Source: Asterias amurensis (taxonomy: Eukaryota > Echinodermata > Asteroidea > Forcipulatida > Asteriidae). From it: a stretch of DNA of 64,000 nt. Where the stretch lies: the NCBI RefSeq assembly GCF_032118995.1, contig NC_092657.1, positions 9,921,391 through 9,985,390 on the forward strand, read 5' to 3'. The position numbers and the translations under genes are program-made. Below are positions 57,470-64,000 of this stretch, piece by piece (within the stretch, counting starts at the first letter, position 1; the number at the start of each line of letters is the position of its first letter). The notes under the pieces are model-generated. The model made no database searches and was not told the DNA's origin. It worked only from the letters and a program-made list of their open reading frames with translations.

Positions 57470-58900
57470 AGACAAATGACGGCGATGGTTATAAACGAAG
57501 TAGTGAATACAGAAAATGGGCTTTGAATAACAACACAACAAAACTCACTCTTCATTAGAGGAACTGTATCCATTCTTGTCAGCCGTCATCCTTCTCTCCT
57601 AAAGGATCCACGTACACTCTTGGTAACTGACAAGTGATGACATCCGAGGCGGTTTGTATTATAATTGAAGCAGTGCCCAGTTTTGGCCAATTCTAGGAGC
57701 AATTTGTGAGTCGTCATGCAGGTGTGATCCCTTTATTATTGGTCTGTATTCAAGAAACTCAAAGCCAAAATGTCCCGAAGAACTTCTCAAAGATTTTGTT
57801 GATGAAATGGAAAAGCTAGAAGAGAACGGACCTCAACACGAATGAAGATTGTTCAGTGTTTATATTTCACCTATACTTTGCGGTGCCCCTGCACGTGCTT
57901 GTACAGTGCATGCAAAAAATGCAAAGTTTCTGGAAATCATGATGGCAAAATAACCTTTCCCGTTCTTAATGCACCACTCATGACGGATGGCTCTTTCAAC
58001 TTGCGGCTAGATGAAAACCATCATCTTGGACAAAATCCTCTAAGACGACTAAATATTGGCACGGTTTCTCAGATCCAATTAGATTACATGCGTTTAATAG
58101 GCTCTTGGAGTAATGAAGCTGCTTCTAGCACTTCGGAGTAAGGGTCCTTTGAAAGTTCGTCTCGTTCGTCGGCAAGGTTGAAGGTATCAGGCTCTCTTCT
58201 GTCCATCGGTGGTTCCATACCCAGAGAATTAGCAAGACGGCCAAGGGCTCGTTCAGACGTTACCAAACGGAAGGCAACTGAATTTCGATTGTTCCTATTG
58301 TATACTAGACCATTTGTACTGAACGGTAACATTCCTGACACAAAATGCTCTTTTCCACTGCGATTCATATCCTTGGTAATCCAGTTCTTGTCAATTTTGT
58401 GCAGCATCTGTCAAGCTTGTACGGGAAAGACCAACTAGTGTACAATGTTAACTGCTTAATCATTCTCCACGATGATGTGAAGCTGCATGGACCTTTTGAT
58501 ATGTTTTCAAGCTTTCCTTTTGAGAATTTTATGTAGGTTTTGAAGAAGCGATTCAGGAAGCCCAGCTTTGCTCTCGAATAAGTTGTCTGAAGGATGTCAG
58601 AGAAGTTGGCCATGCTGTCTCAAGAATGTACACGTTTTGACAAGGCAGACGATTTAAATCTGAGGATTGAACATACTAAGGATCCCCTTCCGTCGACACA
58701 CTTGTATGTAACCAATTCCCGAGATAATGTATTCAGCGACTGTGCTGCAACTTCAAAGGAAGGTGACAATTGTGTCAAGCTTGGACACGATGCTGTGGTA
58801 GTTGCTGATCCAAGCAAACAGGGATATAGACCCAACAAATCAATTTCACCCCTGAACTTACCTTTTATTTTCAAGTTATTGCTATCGAATGCAAGCACCA
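57470..58900 (+). pseudogene. EnSpm/TNP2-like transposase-domain protein, decayed
   Basis: Blocks in order on the plus strand in changing frames: YRKWALNNNTTKL (57510), HPSLLKDPRTLLVT (57590), AQFWPILGAICESS (57680), RCDPFIIGLYSRNSKPK and KDFVDEMEKLEENG (57730-57830), ILCDAPARALVQCMQK (57880), TFPVLNAPLMTDGSF and HHLGQNPLRRLNIG, SQIQLDYM (57950-58090), SIGGSIPRELARRPR, KATEFRLFLLYTRPFVLN (58200-58320), VYNVNCLIILHDDVKLHG, FSSFPFENFM (58435-58530), RMSEKLAMLSQ, DNCVKLGHDAVVVA (58595-58805). This order is that of the animal 'transposase domain-containing' proteins related to plant TNP2. I count at least six frame changes or stops. Full-length apart from the very N-terminus. Confidence 0.75.
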
Positions 58901-58919
58901 GGAAAGTTAAAAGAAATTA

Positions 58920-60370
58920 AAAGAAATATTTGTGATATTGAGGGTTGTACAAATTTAAAGCGATAGGCCTTGGAAAATTTATACATGCAAATACTCTCGT
59001 TGTTCAGATCGCCCTCGCATATTGTTGTAGTTTTTAACAACTACAGCAAGTAAAACAGTTTCTCTGACATCTTACAATTGTATTTTGATATTTATGAGAT
59101 TTATTGACACAATATTTTTTCCTGCATTTAGTGAATTAGCCCTATTTCAATTCTTGTATTTCATGTAATCTTTTACGTCCATCCCGTGTCTTTCAGAAAT
59201 GGCGTTTACTGACAAAATGAGGCAGACGCGTTTAATTGAAAACAAAGCAGCAGGAAAGTATGATTATCCGAAGAACACGGGGAAACTTCCAGTAAAAGCA
59301 TTTATAGTAAATGTATTTGACTACATTTGGTGACAGGGTATTTTCTGTGGCAGCCCATGTGGCGCTACCAAAGAAACAAAAACTCATCTCTTTTAAATGT
59401 AATATCAAAACCAACCTTTTTAAAATTGCTTTTTAGTGTATGGTCACCTTGCCAGTTAGTTTAGAATATTAGCATAGATAGGACCGATAGGGTTAGAGGC
59501 GTCTGTCTCCTGAAAACGTGAAACATTACCCATGCCCGCAAGGATAGGTCTATGTAATAAGTAACTATTAGTTCTCTGTTGGCGGGACATACGTATCCCC
59601 AATACTTCTGTTTCGTTACTGGCCTGGCGACCAGTCGTTTTTCTTTGTCTTTCTTCCTCACTCTGTGCTTGTAAGCAAGTGTTCAGCGCCTTCGATAATT
59701 CGGTATGTAAGGGGCGCAGTTGTATTATTCTGACATTTGTTATCTGGGTTGGCGGAACATGGATGCGTCGGAGCAGTAATTCGGATCAAACGTTTCGAAC
59801 TGTTCATTATTATATAGTTTAATTATACATTGAGGTGTAAAGGTGCCTGTCACCGGGAAAGGTCGATACTTCACTGATGTCAACAGGAGTTTGTCTCATT
59901 TTGGCGGAACTTGCACATGTAACCGGGCATGTGTAGTTCACATCGTCATTATTTACTGAACTTGTGCACATTTTGTAATAGTTGCAGCATTAGATTTGTA
60001 AAGGAATGCGTTAAATTATCAAATTAGTTAATTTGATTATTTATTTATTTATTCTAAGCTCTTTGTATACGGAAAACAACGGCTGTTCTACATAATGGTC
60101 CTGTGTCTTAATGTGGGAGTAAAAGGAATTGATGACGAAATCAATCGTAACCCAATCATTACAATAACAATATTAACACCCCCAGCCCCCCCGGACACAG
60201 TCCATCGTCAGTATTGACGGACGGATGCCTATTTACTTAATAGTATCACTTATTAACAATAACAGTCCATAGTGGTAAGCTTGATGATATAAAACCAATA
60301 ACTTTCGTGCTAAGGTGTACTAAAAATACTCATAACAGATAAATCATTGCATGTTCTTTAACAAATGCAC
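58920..60370. other. No gene recognised
   Basis: A possible small exon (MAFTDKMRQTRLIENK, 59203-59330) follows a TTTCAG acceptor but is unassigned. The rest is AT-rich spacer. Confidence 0.3.
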
Positions 60371-60372
60371 GC

Positions 60373-60595
60373 CCACAAATATACGCAGTTGTCGAGTTCA
60401 TCGATACGAATGAAGTGTGGAGCTGGTCCCTACAAACTGGCTGAGCCGATCAAAGGATACAGTGATGTGGCCACCTTTCAGGTCGTCGGCAGCCCTTAAC
60501 AAGGCGACGAGGGCACGGCTAAGGCCTGAAGTAGACACATGGCTGTTGCGTAAAGTTCGACTGCTAAACATACCACAAATAAATGGTCAAGTGCG
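60373..60595 (+). CDS. DUF4806-type gene, exon 1 (one frame change)
   Basis: Reads QIYAVVEFIDTNEV, then after a frame change at about 60415, ELVPTNWLSRSKDTVMWP, PFRSSAALNKATRARL, TWLLRKVRLLNIPQIN. YAVVEF.D...V..VP..WL......WPP......KA........W....VR+L is the N-terminal domain of DUF4806-type proteins, a multi-copy animal family often linked to transposons. The exon ends at AATG|GTCAAG (60596); its single extra G joins with AA of exon 2 to give GAA, so the phase fits exactly. The first Met is not evident. Confidence 0.65.
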
Positions 60596-61142
60596 GAAGT
60601 TGACATACATTTTACATAAGGCCAAACAAAATAAATGTTGTGTTTACGGTAACGGCCCTAAAAAATTCCAGGTAGGTAGGTAGGAAAATAATTTTATTTT
60701 GTAATTTTATTTTTATTTTTAAGTTCTTGAATTTTGAGTTATTTGTTAATATTTCAAACCCGTTACCATGAATTATACTAACCTTGTTCGACTCATCAAG
60801 TTATAAACCCTCATGTTGGAAAGTGGTAAAATATAAAAGTTTATAAGTTGTTTTAGAAAAAACATAACATAGGTCAAGTTGCAAGCGCTTTAGAAGTTAC
60901 AAGGAAACTTTTTATCTTACCATTAAATCAGGGCCATGTTTTAAATGCTGACATCAGTTTTACCAACTTTCAATTTGAGGTGTGGTTATTTTGTTCACAT
61001 TTTTCATTCCATTGTTGTACACTTACTTGCACTTTACCCAGACTGACGAACCTCCGGGTTGCTGGGTGAAAATGATGTCACTCAGTAGGCTCAGTGGTGC
61101 AAGGTGTACCATAACATTAACAACAGAGCCGAAACTCACAAC

Positions 61143-61508
61143 TCACATTTTCCCCAAAATAATATAGCAAAATGAATAAACACTTTTGAGGGTCAAACTT
61201 ATTATTTCTTGTGCGTTCCCATCGCATGAAAATTTGATAAATTTAATGTTGGGAAACACATCTACAATGCTGTATAACGTGCTGGTAAGTTCGACATCGT
61301 GCCAGTCTCCACATTGGGACGTCGAACATTGAGCACAAACGTGATAAAAGTTTGGCCCATGGTGATCTTCGAAAATATTGAGAAATGTCTTGCTGACATC
61401 GATGTTTACTAGCTTCAACTTGGCTGGCTGATGGAGGCACTTTTCTGTTTTCAAGCTAAACAATTTGTTCATGTTACCGCACGAAGAACTGCCTGACGTC
61501 GACGCCAT
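61143..61508 (-). CDS. Unassigned 121-codon ORF inside the inverted-repeat element
   Basis: ATG at 61508: MASTSGSSSCGNMNKLF, LKTEKCLHQPAKLKLVN, FLNIFEDHHGPNFYHVC, QCSTSQCGDWHDVELTS, IVDVFPNIKFIKFSC. Cys/His-bearing and uninterrupted on the minus strand within the young element. No family recognised. It may be a captured gene fragment or a small element-encoded protein. Confidence 0.35.
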   Translation of the reverse strand: MASTSGSSSCGNMNKLFSLKTEKCLHQPAKLKLVNIDVSKTFLNIFEDHHGPNFYHVCAQCSTSQCGDWHDVELTSTLYSIVDVFPNIKFIKFSCDGNAQEIISLTLKSVYSFCYIILGKM

Positions 61509-61574
61509 GTTTTGATGCAGTTTTCATTCGCAGTCTGTCCGTAGTGTAAAACGTGTTGTAAACGTACGCGGCCG

Positions 61575-61770
61575 GTCACCCACGTGCTGTACACCACTGA
61601 CAGCTACACCATGTTTTGTTGTGGTGTCCAATATGCGGCCGGCTGCCAGGGGCCCAATTTCGTTTCGTGCTGTACCACTGACAGCTAGCTGTACTGTACT
61701 GTTGTACCGTGTTTTGTTGTGGTGTCCAATATGCGGCCGGCTGCCAGGGGCCCAATTTCGTTTCGTGTGA
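61575..61770. repeat. Tandem duplication of about 85-105 bp
   Basis: GTGTTTTGTTGTGGTGTCC, AATATGCGGCCGGCTGCC, AGGGGCCCAATTTCGTTTCG occurs at 61612-61663 and again at 61708-61768, each preceded by CCACTGACAGCTA. GC-rich compared with the host sequence. Inside the inverted-repeat element. Confidence 0.85.
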
Positions 61771-62266
61771 CATTGGATCGCCCCGAAGTACGCTGTGAAC
61801 ACAGCGGGTGCGTCGGGGCCGGGCATCGGGTGGCGCGTGCACCTTTCACAGAAAAAATTGTGGCAGTACAGTAAGCTAGGCTAGGCGTGGGCCGGGTGCA
61901 CAAGTTTTGATATCGCCATGATTTTTGCAAAAATGCATTATTACACTGGTAAGTCGAAATAAACAGTTTTAAAGTGAGGCAACATGTTAAAATTCTCATT
62001 TTAAATTTTACCAACTCACAAAATATTTAGAAAAATGTTTTGAGGTCGGCAATTCGGCCGCAAAAAATTCAGGTCGGTCGGGTTACCGTAAACACAACAT
62101 TTATTTTGTTTGGCCTAATAAAACATACAGCAAAATAATAAGAACTTGATCTTCAGCTCAACAATTCCAGTTGCTTCACAAACATTATACATTTCAAACG
62201 AAATTAAAAGAAGTAAATTTCCATGTTACCTTAATTAAGTACTGAATTAATTAATTTCTTGTACAG

Positions 62267-62357
62267 AAAGCTACGAGGTTGGTCGGCAAAAGGTCAGGAT
62301 GGCTGAGGACACATCAAATGTGCAAACAGCACCAAAGACTGGACCATCCAAGCGAAA
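62267..62357 (+). CDS. DUF4806-type gene, exon 2
   Basis: Acceptor TTTCTTGTACAG (62255-62266); reads ESYEVGRQKVRMAEDTS and NVQTAPKTGPSKRK; donor GCGAAA|GTAAGT at 62358. (T)YxxARxKxxxAEETSxxQT is the linker typical of DUF4806-type proteins. No disruption. Confidence 0.75.
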
Positions 62358-62533
62358 GTAAGTATTTGGAGTATAAGTAAAAGTTTAATAACGGACTTTC
62401 AAAAGTTCAAATTGCAACACTTCACAAACATTCATTTCTGCCTAATACACTACTTCTAGTAGATCTTCTCAGCTTGATTTTAGGGGCGTATTTAAAAAAT
62501 AAAAAAAACCGATGTGATTATGTTAACTTGGAG

Positions 62534-62819
62534 GCGCAGAAGGCCAACAAGCTTGACATCCAGTGAGAGCGAGGGGGACGAAGAAGTAAGGCAAACCAAA
62601 AAGGCAACAGGAGAGGCACCACCACTGCAAGATGCGCCTTCAATTCCATTGCATGTCTTTAACGACTTTACTGAAAGGACTTAGTGAAATACAAGTTGCG
62701 GTGAATTCAGTACAGCAGCAGCTCAAAGCTCAAAGAAAGATTCTTAACAGCATCGCGTCTAAAATCAACCACGACGAGGAGGGAACATCTTCCCAACAAC
62801 ATAAATCTACCCCTTAGTC
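62534..62819 (+). CDS. DUF4806-type gene, exon 3 (one frame change)
   Basis: The junction gives KRK|RRRPTSLTSSESEGDEE in frame with exon 2, then APPLQDAPSIPLHV. One frame over, TLLKGLSEIQVAVNSV and QQQLKAQRKILNSIAS form a coiled coil, ending TSSQQHKSTP and a stop at 62815. Acidic serine stretch then coiled coil is the usual middle part of the family. The acceptor (ACTTGGAG) has a poor pyrimidine tract. Frame change near 62660. Confidence 0.6.
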
Positions 62820-63089
62820 ACTCCAACTCGGCTTAAAAGGTAGACAGACAAGATATGCATTGGTATGATCGTTTACACTCAAAATATCTAAAGTAGAAAT
62901 CTAATTAAATTACTTGATTATGTGGGTCATCGGCGCACAAATCCTCCATCAGTGACCCCCTAGGAGCAATCCGACATTTAATAACACGTAGGTCTATTTA
63001 GGCCCTTACGGGCTGCTGAAGTGGACACAATACAATATTTTTTTAGTATTTCAACGAGTCCATTATTTTGTTTCCTCTGCTTCTTTTAG

Positions 63090-63211
63090 CAGCAGTACAA
63101 ATAGTACCAAATCTGTCCATTTCGAACATGGATGTCGAAAAAGAGGTTATGGCATGGCTGAGGAATGCTGGAGACAGAAATGGAGGCCGAAAGAGGAGGG
63201 AGCAGGCGTAA
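63090..63211 (+). CDS. DUF4806-type gene, last exon
   Basis: Acceptor CTCTGCTTCTTTTAG (63075-63089); reads AVQIVPNLSISNMDVEKE, VMAWLRNAGDRNGGRKRR, EQA and stop at 63209. (V/I)xxWLxxAxDRxGGRxxR is the C-terminal end of the family. The DUF4806 core that should precede it (LxxLGG, LLTNxLAxxxNWxG) is not found between 62820 and 63090, so the core exon is missing or skipped. Confidence 0.65.
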
Positions 63212-63214
63212 CAA

Positions 63215-63995
63215 AGGGAGGATAATGAGAGCGACCTTCAATCACTTTATGAGGCGTGATCTTACATTTGGAGATCCATTATACCAAAAATGCATCCTCA
63301 TTCCAAGTTTTCTGAGATTGATCCAAGTTCTCTTGCAACGATCTGTTTTTTAAAAGGTCTTGGCTCTTCAAAACCGAGCAAACAAATCAAACATGAACTC
63401 TACGAATGCGGTGAATTTACGTCACAGCTCCGTATTCGTTGCGAGCTTAGTGATGTCAAAACTGGTATCGCATTCGCAGGAAGCTCCCTCACAAGCAGGC
63501 TAGCACAAGCAAACAAGAACTCCTGTTGGTATACGCTCGAAGCACAGCATCGCGTCAGTAGTCCATTGCACATGCTAAAATAATTTCCGTCTAATAATTG
63601 AGATGAACATTATTTTCGTTCATTTGTTTTACTTATTGCAAAAAAAAACCTGCAGTACCTCAGCTAGTATAGACCCTAACATCAGCGGGGCACTTGCGCC
63701 AAAATGGAATTTTGATGGAGTTTTTGCTAACTGGTAACAGGTTTCTGTTCAGTAAGGTTCGTCTGTGCTTAGCAAGTTGTTATGCTTACAGTTTTTTTAA
63801 ATTGGTTTATTTCACAAAGAGGTTCGTTTGATCCTTTAAAATGTGATTAAACAATACCTGCTAAGCAAAGTGTGATGTCATGATGCAAATCCCTATGGCA
63901 ATATTTTCAACTTGTCTTACGATGAGTTTTATTACTTTGTGAATTTACTTACAGCCAACAACTCTTCAAAGGAGAACATTAACATTATGAATAAG
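63215..63995. other. Unassigned ORF and spacer
   Basis: A 97-codon frame at 63290-63583 (FLKGLGSSKPSKQIKH, ELYECGEFTSQLRIRCEL) is protein-like but unknown. The rest is AT-rich. Confidence 0.25.
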
Positions 63996-64000
63996 TTATT

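Larger units (their letters stand above)
60619..62116. mobile_element. 1.5-kb inverted-repeat element in intron 1 of the DUF4806-type gene
   Basis: Left end AGGCCAAACAAAATAAATG, TTGTGTTTACGGTAAC; the right end (62045-62116) is its inverted copy, GTTACCGTAAACACAACATT, TATTTTGTTTGGCCT. Identity over the first 35 bp is almost complete, so it is young. Beyond that, GGCC..AAAAAATTC also pairs. Target duplication is unclear (ATA or TA). Family not named. Confidence 0.8.

Noticed and set aside
58084-58898. Minus-strand ORFs of 82-107 codons
   Set aside because: The plus strand carries recognisable transposase-domain blocks over the same bases.
61524-62014. Minus-strand ORFs over the GC-rich tandem duplication
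   Set aside because: They repeat the same residues because the DNA is duplicated, and have no family match.

Overview
The window is eukaryotic: AT-rich, gene-poor, with coding pieces bounded by GT/AG splice signals, and saturated with transposon remains. The mix (Harbinger, Crypton, P/THAP, pogo, MULE and EnSpm-like transposases, Penelope-like and CR1-like retroelements, a Ngaro-like element, RAG1-type zinc motifs, several TTAA-ended MITE families) fits a marine invertebrate deuterostome. I favour an echinoderm, possibly a sea star, but that rests on recollection of repeat landscapes and not on a marker gene. No rRNA, tRNA, CRISPR array or complete conserved single-copy gene was recognised.

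1-16 kb: a TTAA-type MITE; a decayed Harbinger nuclease exon (1801-2400); a RAG1 N-terminal-type zinc-motif exon with a splice donor (3922-4398) and a following exon (4541-4714); a two-copy dispersed repeat; LINE scraps; a Crypton tyrosine-recombinase ORF (12438-13733); and a second, better kept Harbinger exon (15602-16058).

16-28 kb: a minisatellite, then an array of polypyrimidine-CAG repeats that leads straight into a Penelope-like ORF (17963 to about 20010); a candidate 14-codon first exon (20659-20700); a Ngaro-like fossil (tyrosine recombinase plus SGNH hydrolase) followed by five tandem hairpins with compensating stems (22919-23197); a THAP finger; a pogo-like fragment; and a SAP-domain exon.

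29-48 kb: a fold-back/tandem repeat; a minus-strand DDE-like protein of an unassigned transposase family (31220-32950); a minus-strand two-exon DDE_4 nuclease gene (35073-36343); a small element with 7-bp target duplications sitting in a minisatellite; a pogo-type C-terminus; a minus-strand PB1-like/SAMD3-like pseudogene; MULE and P-element transposase fragments.

48-64 kb: a higher-order tandem array; a CR1-like RT fragment; a macro-palindrome whose arms are themselves arrays of small palindromes (51003-51790), entered by a LINE end and by a 1.49-kb element with 11-bp target duplications; an EnSpm/TNP2-like transposase-domain relic (about 57470-58900); and a four-exon DUF4806-type gene (60373-63211) whose first intron holds a 1.5-kb inverted-repeat element.

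Most coding pieces are relics read in two or three frames. Host-gene candidates are the DUF4806-type gene, the DDE_4 gene, the SAP exon, the RAG1-type exon and the 14-codon exon.
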